From an uncultured Spirochaetales bacterium (GTDB lineage: Bacteria > Spirochaetota > Spirochaetia > Sphaerochaetales > Sphaerochaetaceae): DNA of 64,000 bases. The DNA lies in assembly GCA_949285145.1 (NCBI GenBank), contig CASDXQ010000003.1, forward strand, positions 1 through 64,000, read 5' to 3'. This document shows, piece by piece, positions 1 to 7,954 of the stretch; the stretch's first letter is position 1; every line of letters starts with the position of its first letter. The position numbers and the translations under genes are program-made. The notes beneath the pieces are model-generated. The model saw only the letters and a list, made by a program, of their open reading frames with translations, was not told where the DNA came from and ran no database searches.

Positions 1-56
1 TGCCAGAGAAAAGGAAAAGAATGTAAAAATTTCTTTTGTTTTATGGTGAATGAATA

Positions 57-85
57 TTGCAACAATATACAAAAGGTTGTATAAG
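57..85 (+). promoter_or_regulatory. Promoter of the liv operon
   Basis: A -35-like TTGCAA at 57-62 and a -10-like TATAAG at 80-85 are separated by 17 bases, about 40 bases before the livJ start. The leader carries a strong AGGAGGG ribosome binding site at 109-115. Confidence 0.6.
66..83. promoter_or_regulatory. Palindromic operator candidate in the liv promoter
   Basis: TATACAA and TTGTATA form perfect 7-base arms around a 4-base spacer. The palindrome fills the promoter spacer and overlaps the -10 element, a position where a bound repressor would block RNA polymerase. The binding protein is unknown. Confidence 0.4.
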
Positions 86-125
86 ACAAATCAATTAGTT
101 TGACTTACAGGAGGGCAAACAAAAA

Positions 126-1298
126 ATGAGAAAAACTTTAGCTTTAGTCCTGGTTGCTCTTGTCGCCATGTGCAGTGTATTCGCCGCCGGCGGTTCCGAA
201 TCAACAAGTGCATCCAGCGATACTTACACAATCGGTTTCATCGGACCTCTCACAGGAGACAATGCCAACTATGGTATCAGATGTTCAAATGCTGCCCGTC
301 TTGCTATTGACGAGATCAACGCAGCCGGCGGTATCGGCGGCAAGCAGCTTGCACTGATCGCAGAGAACAGCCTCGGTACTGTTGACGGTGCAATCGCCGC
401 ATATGAGAAACTTGTCTATTCAGATAACGTATGTGCAATCATCGGACCTGTATTCACATCTCCGGCTCTTGCAGTTGCCCAGCGCTGCTATGAGGACGGC
501 ATTGTCATGGTCTCTCCGAGTGCCACACACAAGGATGTCACTGCAGTAGGCGACTATGTCTACAGAACAGTTCCTTCCGATTCTCTCCAGTCAGAAGTTG
601 CCGCACATTACTTCTATGAGGTCCTCGGTTACAGAAACATCGCATGTCTTTATGCCATGAACGATTACAGCCAGGGTCTTGCAACAGGGGTGGAGGAGAT
701 CTTCACTGAGCTCGGCGGTACAGTGAGCGCAATGGAGACATGTATGGTAGGCGACAAGGATTTCAGAACACAGCTCGGTGTTATTGCAAACACAGATGCA
801 GAAGCAATCTACATTCCTAACTATACGGTTGAGGATGCTCAGATTCTCGAGCAGGCTTACCAGCTCGGCATGGATCTTCCATTCCTTTCATCAGACGGTT
901 TCTCCGATCCAGAGATCTACAACCTCGCAGGTGACTTCACCGACGGTGTCATCTATGTAGGTCCTGCACAGGCTGAGGCAAGCACTCTCCTTGCTGATTT
1001 CCAGGAAGCTTACAGTGCTGCTTATAACGGTGACATGCCGGACAGCTTTGCGACAAACGCATATGATGCGACATACATCCTCGCACAGGCAATTGAGAGA
1101 GCAGGTTCCGCAGACAGGGAGCTCATCAATCAGGAAGTGAAGGCAACTGACGACTTCAGCGGTGCGAACGGCATCATCAACTTCGCCGCCAACGGTGACA
1201 TGGTTGCATCACAGGGTGTCTACGAAGTAGATGGAACAACACCTGTTTATCTGGGAAGCTTCCAGGTTGTAGACGGCCACATCGTCCAGGTCGACTGA
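126..1298 (+). CDS. livJ: Branched-chain amino acid ABC transporter, substrate-binding protein (LivJ-type)
   Basis: This is a periplasmic solute-binding protein of 390 residues for branched-chain amino acids or related amides. It starts with a hydrophobic secretion signal (residues 1-21) that runs into AAGGSES. Cys16 is preceded by Met, so it is not a good lipobox and cleavage after the alanines is more likely. The mature part has the two-lobe peripla_BP_6 pattern, with TIGFIGPLTGDNANYG near the N-terminus and AARLAIDEINAAGGIGG after it. It is the first gene of livJHMGF. A hairpin after the stop probably lowers expression of the membrane genes relative to this one. Exact substrate cannot be read from sequence. 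Confidence 0.9.
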   Translation: MRKTLALVLVALVAMCSVFAAGGSESTSASSDTYTIGFIGPLTGDNANYGIRCSNAARLAIDEINAAGGIGGKQLALIAENSLGTVDGAIAAYEKLVYSDNVCAIIGPVFTSPALAVAQRCYEDGIVMVSPSATHKDVTAVGDYVYRTVPSDSLQSEVAAHYFYEVLGYRNIACLYAMNDYSQGLATGVEEIFTELGGTVSAMETCMVGDKDFRTQLGVIANTDAEAIYIPNYTVEDAQILEQAYQLGMDLPFLSSDGFSDPEIYNLAGDFTDGVIYVGPAQAEASTLLADFQEAYSAAYNGDMPDSFATNAYDATYILAQAIERAGSADRELINQEVKATDDFSGANGIINFAANGDMVASQGVYEVDGTTPVYLGSFQVVDGHIVQVD

Positions 1299-1311
1299 AA
1301 TTAAATGTAGA

Positions 1312-1352
1312 GACAACAGCTGTCCTCTTTTCAAGGGACAGCTTTGTCTTTT
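1312..1352 (+). terminator. Intra-operon terminator/attenuator between livJ and livH
   Basis: AGCTGTCC (1318-1325) pairs with GGACAGCT (1336-1343). The stem is extended by GACAA/TTGTC across one bulged base and is followed by TTTT. It is likely to end part of the transcripts after livJ so that the binding protein is made in excess. Confidence 0.7.
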
Positions 1353-1387
1353 ATGCTAGTGTATAAACTTTTTGCGGAGGAAGTGTC

Positions 1388-2308
1388 TTGACTACCCTCA
1401 TTCAATATCTTCAATACCTTCTCAACGGCATAACCCTGGGAGCCATCTATGCGCTTATTGCACTGGGCTACACCATGGTTTACGGTATTCTGAAGTTCAT
1501 CAATTTCGCACACGGCGACATCCTCATGGTCGGCGCATATGCCGGTCTGTTCATTTTCACATTCCTGCTCGGGGAAAGCACGAATGCGGCATGGATGCTC
1601 ATCGCCTTTTTCATTGCAATGCTCCTCAGCATGGCATTCTGCGCCATTCTGGGTATGTTCATCGAACGTGTCGCCTACAAGCCGCTGAGAAACGCTAACC
1701 GCCTGGCTCCTCTGCTTTCGGCAATCGGTGTTTCCTTCATTCTCAGCAACGGCGCCGCATGGCTTTTCGGTGCACAGAGCAGAAGATTCCCATATCCATT
1801 TGACGATACCCCGATTTCAATTGCGGGTTTAGCTATAACTCCTCATCAGATACTCACAGTCCTCGTTTCCGTTGTCATGATGGTCGTTCTTACAGTGTTT
1901 GTGAACAAGACCAGAATGGGTAAGGCAATGAGGGCAACCAGCCTTGACCAGTCAACAAGCGAGCTGATGGGCATCGATGTCAACAAGGTGATATCCCTCA
2001 CATTCGCAGTGGGAAGCGCGCTTGCTGCGGTAGGCGGCATCCTTGCGGCTTTCGATTTCCGTGTTTACGCCTCAATGGGCACGATGACAGGCCTGAAAGC
2101 CTTCGTCGCAGCCGTCATCGGAGGCATAGGCAATATTCAGGGCGCCATGCTCGGGGGACTGCTCCTTGGCATACTGGAATCAATAGGTGCACCGCTTCTG
2201 GGTATTCCCAGCGCACTGAGGGATACAATAGCCTTTGCGGCTCTGATCATCATCCTGCTTGTAAAGCCGGATGGAATTCTCGGCAAGAACGAGAGGGAGA
2301 AGGTATAA
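1388..2308 (+). CDS. livH: Branched-chain amino acid ABC transporter permease (LivH-type)
   Basis: Inner-membrane permease of 306 residues with the start typical of LivH (QYLLNGITLGAIYALIALGY) and repeated hydrophobic segments. The conserved permease loop reads AVIGGIGNIQGAMLGG near residue 240. The start is a TTG at 1388 placed behind GCGGAGG (1375-1381); no ATG fits better. Its TAA stop overlaps an ATG at 2308 in the pattern TATAATG, which would have been the natural start of livM. It works with LivM as the membrane channel, powered by LivG and LivF. Confidence 0.9.
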   Translation: MTTLIQYLQYLLNGITLGAIYALIALGYTMVYGILKFINFAHGDILMVGAYAGLFIFTFLLGESTNAAWMLIAFFIAMLLSMAFCAILGMFIERVAYKPLRNANRLAPLLSAIGVSFILSNGAAWLFGAQSRRFPYPFDDTPISIAGLAITPHQILTVLVSVVMMVVLTVFVNKTRMGKAMRATSLDQSTSELMGIDVNKVISLTFAVGSALAAVGGILAAFDFRVYASMGTMTGLKAFVAAVIGGIGNIQGAMLGGLLLGILESIGAPLLGIPSALRDTIAFAALIIILLVKPDGILGKNEREKV

Positions 2309-2356
2309 TGCTGAATTTCTTCCAACTTACAGAACTGTATCACTGGAAACACAGGC

Positions 2357-3199
2357 ATGCTTTCTCTCTGCCATGCAGGCTTCTTCTGTATCGGAAGCTA
2401 TGCGACCGGCATCATCTGCAAGACACTGGGGCTTTCATTCTGGTTCTCCCTTCCTGTCGCTGCTCTGTGCTCTGCCGCTGTTGGCTTCCTTATCGGTGTG
2501 CCCACTCTCAGGCTGAAAGGTGACTATCTGTGCATAGCGACACTGGGGCTGGGGGAAATCATCAGGAACATCGCGACAAACGTGAACCCTGTCGGCATGA
2601 TGGCCATCCCGAGGGCGGAGCTCTTCGGCTACCAGTTCTCATCAAGGAACAAGATCACATTCATAATCCTTGTCTGGTTTTTCGTCATCATTGCTTATTT
2701 CCTTTTCCGACAGCTTGCACATTCAAGAATCGGAAGGGCAATGATAGCAGTCAGGGAAGACGAGGTTGCAGCGCAGTCAAACGGAATCAATGCAGCGAAG
2801 TACAAGATCGGATCGTTCACGCTCGGTGCGGCAATCGGCGGTACCGCAGGCTGTTTCGCAACTGCCTACACACTGACAGTACAGCCGGGTTCATACACAT
2901 TCATGGTTTCTGTCATGGTGCTCTGCATGGTCGTTCTCGGCGGCATGGGCAATCTCAAAGGTGTCATACTCGGTGCCTTCATCATCGAGTTCATCCAGTA
3001 TTTCCCCCAGCTTGTCGGACTTTCATCTGTCATTCCGGCACAGGCCAGCCAGATCATTTACGGCCTTGTTCTCGTAATTATGATGATCTGCCGTCCTCAG
3101 GGAATTCTCGGCCGTGACAACTACCGCTACGGGGATCCGAGAAGCCTTAAAGAAAAAATCAGGGACTCTTTCAAGAGACCATCAAAGAAGGAGGCCTGA
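2357..3199 (+). CDS. livM: Branched-chain amino acid ABC transporter permease (LivM-type), N-terminally truncated
   Basis: The body is a clear LivM permease: TGNTGMLSLCHAGFF at the start, the loop VREDEVAAQSNGINAAKYK near residues 130-150 and VVLGGMGNLKGVILGA near residue 190. The N-terminus is abnormal. The expected start, ATG at 2308 with a good ribosome site, is in another frame and stops at 2523, while the LivM frame has a TGA at 2312. Only about 15 codons separate that stop from the conserved TGNTG motif, so the usual first transmembrane segment is missing. Translation from ATG 2357 would give 280 residues with a weak ribosome site. It is either a real deletion plus frameshift or an assembly fault. 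Confidence 0.8.
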   Translation: MLSLCHAGFFCIGSYATGIICKTLGLSFWFSLPVAALCSAAVGFLIGVPTLRLKGDYLCIATLGLGEIIRNIATNVNPVGMMAIPRAELFGYQFSSRNKITFIILVWFFVIIAYFLFRQLAHSRIGRAMIAVREDEVAAQSNGINAAKYKIGSFTLGAAIGGTAGCFATAYTLTVQPGSYTFMVSVMVLCMVVLGGMGNLKGVILGAFIIEFIQYFPQLVGLSSVIPAQASQIIYGLVLVIMMICRPQGILGRDNYRYGDPRSLKEKIRDSFKRPSKKEA

Positions 3200-3200
3200 A

Positions 3201-3983
3201 ATGAGAATACTTGAAACACAGGAAGTGACAAGAGCCTTCGGCGGTGTCGTTGCCGTCAATCAGGTGAATTTCAATGTGGAGAAGGGGCTCGTGAACGGTC
3301 TTATCGGACCGAACGGTGCGGGCAAGACGACTCTTTTCAACCAGATCACGGGCATGGATGTGCCCACCAGCGGCAAGATCATGTTTGACGGTAATGACAT
3401 TACCGGACTTCCGGCATGGAAGATCAGCCGTCTCGGCATTGCCAGGACATTCCAGAATATCCGTCTTTACAATGATCTGACTGTTGTGGAGAACGTCATG
3501 ATGGGACTGCATTCAAAAGTCGGTTCCGATCCGTTCCACGGACGTTTCATCCAGGCTGTGAAGAGTTATTTCCAGGCTGGAAAGGAGAACAGGGAACTTT
3601 ATGTCAAGGCTCTTGAGTGGCTTGATTTCTTCGACCTTACCCATCTCAAGGATGAATATGCACGCAATCTGCCCTACGGCAACCAGAGAGAGCTCGAAAT
3701 TGCGAGAGCTCTCGCAGCTGATCCGAAGATCCTTTTCCTTGATGAGCCGGCTGCGGGCATGAATCCTGCGGAGACTGCTCATCTTATGAAGATCATAGAG
3801 ATGATCAGGAACAAGGACATCACTGTCGTGCTCATCGAACATGACATGAAGCTTGTCATGAACATATGTGACAACATAACAGTTCTCAGCTTCGGGCAGA
3901 AGATCGCTGAAGGCACTCCGGAGGAGATCAGAAGCAATCCGCTTGTCATTGAGGCTTACCTTGGAAAGGAGGATGAAGAGTGA
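3201..3983 (+). CDS. livG: Branched-chain amino acid ABC transporter ATP-binding protein (LivG-type)
   Basis: Cytoplasmic ATPase of 260 residues. Walker A is GPNGAGKTT (about residue 37), the LivG-specific insert around GIARTFQNIRLYNDLTVVENV follows, and Walker B is ILFLDEPAAGMNP with the switch His in IEHDM. In place of the usual LSGG signature it has LPYGNQRELEIARAL, which is normal for LivG. ATG 3201 is preferred over upstream in-frame starts because AAGGAGG lies just before it. Its stop overlaps the start of livF. Confidence 0.93.
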   Translation: MRILETQEVTRAFGGVVAVNQVNFNVEKGLVNGLIGPNGAGKTTLFNQITGMDVPTSGKIMFDGNDITGLPAWKISRLGIARTFQNIRLYNDLTVVENVMMGLHSKVGSDPFHGRFIQAVKSYFQAGKENRELYVKALEWLDFFDLTHLKDEYARNLPYGNQRELEIARALAADPKILFLDEPAAGMNPAETAHLMKIIEMIRNKDITVVLIEHDMKLVMNICDNITVLSFGQKIAEGTPEEIRSNPLVIEAYLGKEDEE

Positions 3984-4720
3984 TGGCACCTCTGCTCAGT
4001 ATTGATAACATTACAGTCCGTTATGGAGCTATTGAGGCTCTGCATCAGGTATCGATGAGTGTTGACGAAGGGGATGTCGTTGCCCTTATCGGAGCAAACG
4101 GCGCAGGAAAGAGCACTCTCCTCAAGGCAATTGTCGGACAGGTTCCCCTTGCCGGCGGATCGATCAGCTTCAGGGGAGAAGAAGTGTGCACAAGCGCGAA
4201 ACACAAAAAAAGCGTACCCACTCATCTCCTTGCGGCCAAAGGCATAGCACTTGTTCCTGAAGGACGGCATGTGTTTGCAGACATGACGGTTGAGGAAAAC
4301 CTTGACATGGGAGCCTTCCTTGTCCGTGATCAGGAGGCGATAGACAAGAAGAAAGAGGAGATGTATGACTTCTTTCCCATCCTCGGTGCCAGAAGAAAGC
4401 AGAAGACCCGTTCCCTTTCAGGCGGCGAGCAGCAGATGATGGCGATCGCCAGGGCTCTGATGAGCTCCCCCCATATGATCCTTCTTGATGAGCCGGGTCT
4501 TGGTCTTGCTCCTCTTATCGTTCAGGACATTTTCCAGAAGATAAAGCTAATCAACGAGGAAGAGAAGGTTACGGTGTTCCTTGTCGAGCAGAATGCGCGT
4601 CTTGCGCTGAAGGCCAGCAGCAAGGGCTACTGCCTTGAAAACGGTTCCATCGTGCTTGCCGATTCATCGCAGGCACTGCTCAGCAACGACAGAGTCAGGG
4701 CAGCTTATCTGGGGGAGTAA
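3983..4720 (+). CDS. livF: Branched-chain amino acid ABC transporter ATP-binding protein (LivF-type)
   Basis: Second ATPase of the transporter, 245 residues. It shows Walker A GANGAGKSTLLKAI, the LivF signature region RSLSGGEQQMMAIARALM, and Walker B ILLDEPGLGLAP. The ATG at 3983 overlaps the livG TGA (TGATG) and has AAAGGAGG ten bases upstream; a GTG one codon earlier (3980) is possible. It is the last gene of the transport operon. Confidence 0.93.
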   Translation: MAPLLSIDNITVRYGAIEALHQVSMSVDEGDVVALIGANGAGKSTLLKAIVGQVPLAGGSISFRGEEVCTSAKHKKSVPTHLLAAKGIALVPEGRHVFADMTVEENLDMGAFLVRDQEAIDKKKEEMYDFFPILGARRKQKTRSLSGGEQQMMAIARALMSSPHMILLDEPGLGLAPLIVQDIFQKIKLINEEEKVTVFLVEQNARLALKASSKGYCLENGSIVLADSSQALLSNDRVRAAYLGE

Positions 4721-4787
4721 AAAGGTATATTATCTTGTGACTTTTGTGCTACAATAGACAAAAGGTTTCCATTTGGAGGAATTGAAA

Positions 4788-5432
4788 ATGATCATAGAGA
4801 GAAGAATGACAAAGAATCCGGTTACCATTTCGCCTGATGCCAATGTTGTGGAAGCTTCCGAGCTTATGAAGAAGGAGAAAGTTCACAGACTGCCTGTTTT
4901 GGACAAGGACAAGAAACTTGTCGGTGTCATTTCGGAAAAAGACATTCTTTTCGCATCTCCATCTCCGGCTTCTTCTCTTTCCATCCATGAAATGGCCTAT
5001 CTGCTTTCAAAGCTCACTGTGAGAAAGCTCATGACAAAAGATCCCGTGACAATCACCAAGGACACTACAGTTGAGGAAGCTGCCCGTCTGATGGTTGATC
5101 AGGATCTCAGCTGTCTTCCTGTCGTGGAAGGCGACAAGCTTGTCGGAATCGTTTCCAAGAGCGATATGTTCAAGATTCTTCTTGAGCTTTTTGGTGCCAG
5201 ACATTTCGGAACCCGTCTTTCATTCCTTGTGGATGACAAGCCCGGCACGATTGCCGCCATTTCAAAGGCTGTTGCCGAAAAAGGCTGGGACATCATCTCA
5301 TTTGGAACTTTCATGGGCACTGACCCGTCAAATGCCATCTGCACCATAAAGGTGGAAGGCTGCGGCCAGAATGATCTGGTACAGCTTCTGCGCCCGATGG
5401 TAAAAGAAATTCTGGATGTAAGAGAAGTCTAA
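4788..5432 (+). CDS. CBS-domain pair plus ACT-domain protein (AcuB-like)
   Basis: A 214-residue soluble protein with two CBS domains (RRMTKNPVTISPDANVVEA at residues 5-23 and RKLMTKDPVTITKDTTVEEA near residue 80) and a C-terminal ACT-like domain beginning LSFLVDDKPGTIAAISKAV. CBS pairs usually bind adenine nucleotides and ACT domains bind amino acids, so a sensor or regulator is likely; no catalytic domain is seen. Placement right after a branched-chain amino acid transporter fits amino-acid sensing, but this is inference. GGAGG at 4775-4779 fixes the ATG at 4788. Confidence 0.85.
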   Translation: MIIERRMTKNPVTISPDANVVEASELMKKEKVHRLPVLDKDKKLVGVISEKDILFASPSPASSLSIHEMAYLLSKLTVRKLMTKDPVTITKDTTVEEAARLMVDQDLSCLPVVEGDKLVGIVSKSDMFKILLELFGARHFGTRLSFLVDDKPGTIAAISKAVAEKGWDIISFGTFMGTDPSNAICTIKVEGCGQNDLVQLLRPMVKEILDVREV

Positions 5433-5433
5433 A

Positions 5434-7017
5434 TTGGGAAAGAAAAAAAATAACAAGAGTTTTAAAACCGTAAACAGAAAAGAGGAGGAGAGAGAGGATA
5501 TTGCATCCTCTCCCTTTGCTTCAATCACCTTAAAAGAGAAAAAAGAAGAAAAGGCAAAGACTGTGAAAGCACAGCAGAAGCCGAAGAAGCCCTCTGAAAT
5601 CGTGCAGGGCTATGATCCGAATGCTTCCTTTGCCGATATTCTTTACAATTATGAACATACAGGCAATCCCTATGCCCTGCCGAAGAAAAGCAGAAATGAT
5701 GAGATAAAGAACAGCAGGACCTCTTTTGCCGATATTTTCTCCCAGTGGGAGAAGAAAACAGCAGCACCTGAGAAAAAGGGTGAATACAGAAGAGCCAGCG
5801 AAGTCTATAAGCCAAAACGTTCTTTCGCTGATATACTTTCTTCCTATGAAGGTGAAAATGCCGGGCTAAAGGTGAAGAAAGCCCCTGTCAACATAAAGGA
5901 TCCGGCACTCTATGAGGAAGATGAAGGGAAAGTATCAGGAAAGAATGCCGTAAAGGCTGAAAGCCCGTGTGAGTATAAAAGAGCAAGCAAGGCATATAAG
6001 CCAACGCGTTCCTTTGCCGAAATTCTTGATGAAGCAGAAGGTATGGGCAGAAAGAGTGATGTGCCTTACATTTTTTCTCATACTGAGGAAGGACAGCCTG
6101 CTGAGACAAGAGAATCTGACAGCCCTACCGTAAATCTTTTTAAGGAAATGGAAGAAGATGACGAGATTCCTTCAAACGTCTCATGGTCTGTTTTTGCAGG
6201 TGCTCAGGAGATCGTGAGGGAAAAAGATGATGATAATCTCGTGCAGGAGAGCGTTAAAGAAGAAGAGCCTGCAGTCTCTTATCAGAAGCCTGTCTATGAG
6301 CCGAGCCGTTCGTTTGCCTCCATACTCAGTGAATACGAGAGCAGTGCTGCCGGTAAAACCGCAGATGTGAGCCCTGTACAGCCATCGAAAACAGAAGAGC
6401 CGGATGGCGTGTCTTCAAATCTCTTCAGAAAGATGGAGGAAGACGATGAGATACCCTCAGATGTTTCCTGGTCCGTCTTCTCCGGTGCCCGTGAGATTGA
6501 AAGAAAGAGCGACAGTTCCCATGAGAAAGCCCGCATGCCGGAGAATGAGAACAGAAGTCTTCCCGTGAGGAAGCATGTGAAGGCAAAGCCGTCTCAGGCT
6601 TTTGTACGTCACTTTGATGATGATGTGAAAAGCTTTGAGGATATTCTTAAGGAAAAAGGTGATCTGAACTCAGTGAAGCGGCAGAAAACGATCAGTGAAC
6701 TGCGTCTGATGATGCCTGAAGCCACACTCGATCTTCACGGCATGACTTCAGCGGAAGCTGAACGTGCGATCAGAAGCTTCATCAGCGATGCGCTTGATGC
6801 CGGAATCGGGAAAGTCGCGATAATCCACGGCAAGGGTCTGCATTCGGCAGACGGGGTTGGAATACTGCGTGATGTGAGCATAAAGACTCTCAACGAGCTT
6901 TCCTGCTGCAGGGAAATGTGCGCAGCAAAGCCTGCATACGGAGGTCAGGGGGTTCTCTGGGTGATTCTCAGGAAAAAGGAAAGCTCCAGAAGAGATGAAG
7001 AACATCTTCTGAAATGA
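5434..7017 (+). CDS. Smr-domain protein with repeated SFADIL motifs
   Basis: A 527-residue protein with a C-terminal Smr (MutS2-type) domain at about residues 428-515, showing LDLHG (432-436), the HGKG turn and GILRD. Smr domains are nucleases or nucleic-acid-binding modules. The first 420 residues are charged and probably disordered. They contain six copies of a short motif, SFA(D/E/S)IL or a close variant, at residues 65, 97, 130, 193, 293 and 400, and a longer block (NLF..MEEDDEIPS.VSWSVF) duplicated at residues 234-260 and 329-355. The TTG start lies one base after the preceding stop, so the two genes are coupled. The role of the repeats is unknown; a multivalent docking region is possible. 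Confidence 0.8.
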   Translation: MGKKKNNKSFKTVNRKEEEREDIASSPFASITLKEKKEEKAKTVKAQQKPKKPSEIVQGYDPNASFADILYNYEHTGNPYALPKKSRNDEIKNSRTSFADIFSQWEKKTAAPEKKGEYRRASEVYKPKRSFADILSSYEGENAGLKVKKAPVNIKDPALYEEDEGKVSGKNAVKAESPCEYKRASKAYKPTRSFAEILDEAEGMGRKSDVPYIFSHTEEGQPAETRESDSPTVNLFKEMEEDDEIPSNVSWSVFAGAQEIVREKDDDNLVQESVKEEEPAVSYQKPVYEPSRSFASILSEYESSAAGKTADVSPVQPSKTEEPDGVSSNLFRKMEEDDEIPSDVSWSVFSGAREIERKSDSSHEKARMPENENRSLPVRKHVKAKPSQAFVRHFDDDVKSFEDILKEKGDLNSVKRQKTISELRLMMPEATLDLHGMTSAEAERAIRSFISDALDAGIGKVAIIHGKGLHSADGVGILRDVSIKTLNELSCCREMCAAKPAYGGQGVLWVILRKKESSRRDEEHLLK

Positions 7018-7047
7018 AAAATCTTCAAATGCGTATAGAGAAAAAAT

Positions 7048-7079
7048 AAAAGCACTTGTCTTCAAAGTGCTTTTGTTTT
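7048..7079. terminator. Bidirectional terminator between the smr-domain gene and infA
   Basis: AAAAGCACTT (7048-7057) pairs with AAGTGCTTTT (7065-7074). T-rich tails follow on both strands, so it serves both convergent genes. Confidence 0.85.
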
Positions 7080-7080
7080 C

Positions 7081-7299
7081 TCAGCGTTCTCTGTATACGA
7101 TTCTGCCTTTCGTCAGATCGTAGGGTGAAAGCTCGACTTTCACGATGTCACCTGGAACGATCCTGATATAGTGCTTTCTCATTTTACCGGAAAGATGGGC
7201 AAGCACGACGAGCTTGTTCTGCAGCTCAACTCTGAATCTTGTATTCGGGAGAGCTTCTTTCACCACTCCTTCTACTTCAATTGCTTCTTCCTTAGCCAC
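7081..7299 (-). CDS. infA: Translation initiation factor IF-1
   Basis: Exactly 72 residues, the standard IF-1 length, forming one S1/OB-fold domain. It starts [19 protein letters not shown] and contains the conserved [14 protein letters not shown] and [10 protein letters not shown] segments. It binds the A site of the 30S subunit during initiation. AGAGGAG precedes the ATG on the minus strand. Confidence 0.97.
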   Translation of the reverse strand: MAKEEAIEVEGVVKEALPNTRFRVELQNKLVVLAHLSGKMRKHYIRIVPGDIVKVELSPYDLTKGRIVYRER

Positions 7300-7400
7300 G
7301 TTTACTCCTCTTAACTTCTTGATTTATATGACTTTGAAGATTATAGTGCAGGTTGCGCATTTTCGTCAACAAACATATTATCTGTATGTATTATAAATAG

Positions 7401-7754
7401 TTAATACTTTACTTTCTTGTCCACGAATTCCTTTATGTAAAAAAGAAGTTCCCTGTCATTTGTCGCCATGTCATTACGTACCGTAAAAAGGCCGTCAGGC
7501 AGTTCAAACATGTCGGAAACAGGAATCTTCATAGCCGAACATATTTTCGAAAGGGAGTCCGCCGTGAATGTCTTGCTCCCTCTCTCCAGATCCCCGATAG
7601 TGCCATGTGAAAGACCGGTGAGAGAACTGAGTTCCCTCTGTGTGAGATTAAGCATGCAGCGGTATTTTTTCAGATTGAATCTGAAGAGCGATGCAACATC
7701 GTAGGGAGTTTTCACTCTGTCAGGACTATCTGCATTCGATTTCTTCTTCGGCAT
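7401..7754 (-). CDS. XRE/Cro-CI family transcriptional regulator
   Basis: A 117-residue DNA-binding protein. A helix-turn-helix domain covers about residues 22-82, with LNLTQRELSSLTGLSHGTIG and DLERGSKTFTADSLSKIC typical of the family. The start ATG at 7754 is chosen because GGAGGG lies just upstream on the minus strand; upstream in-frame codons have no such site and do not look like protein. No ligand domain is visible. A palindrome 69 bases upstream (7823-7836) could be an autoregulatory operator. The targets are unknown; it is the only plain DNA-binding regulator near the purine island. Confidence 0.85.
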   Translation of the reverse strand: MPKKKSNADSPDRVKTPYDVASLFRFNLKKYRCMLNLTQRELSSLTGLSHGTIGDLERGSKTFTADSLSKICSAMKIPVSDMFELPDGLFTVRNDMATNDRELLFYIKEFVDKKVKY

Positions 7755-7822
7755 TTCTTGCCCTCCTGTGAGACACCCGCATCTACTGCCAGCGAGCAGG
7801 TTCAGAAGAAAAATACGTTGTA

Positions 7823-7836
7823 ACATCAAATGATGT
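7823..7836. promoter_or_regulatory. Palindrome upstream of the HTH gene
   Basis: ACATCA-AA-TGATGT has perfect 6-base arms, of a size typical for XRE-family operators. A second inverted repeat, GCTCGCT-TAA-AGCGAGC, lies at 7859-7875. Confidence 0.4.
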
Positions 7837-7954
7837 ATATACATAAATCCATATATAAGCTCGCTTAAAGCGAGCATAACCTTATTAGCCATTCCTTATT
7901 GCCTTAAGTAAATGAAACTGCGATAATCTGGAAGTCTGCAGGAGGTGTGTAAAT

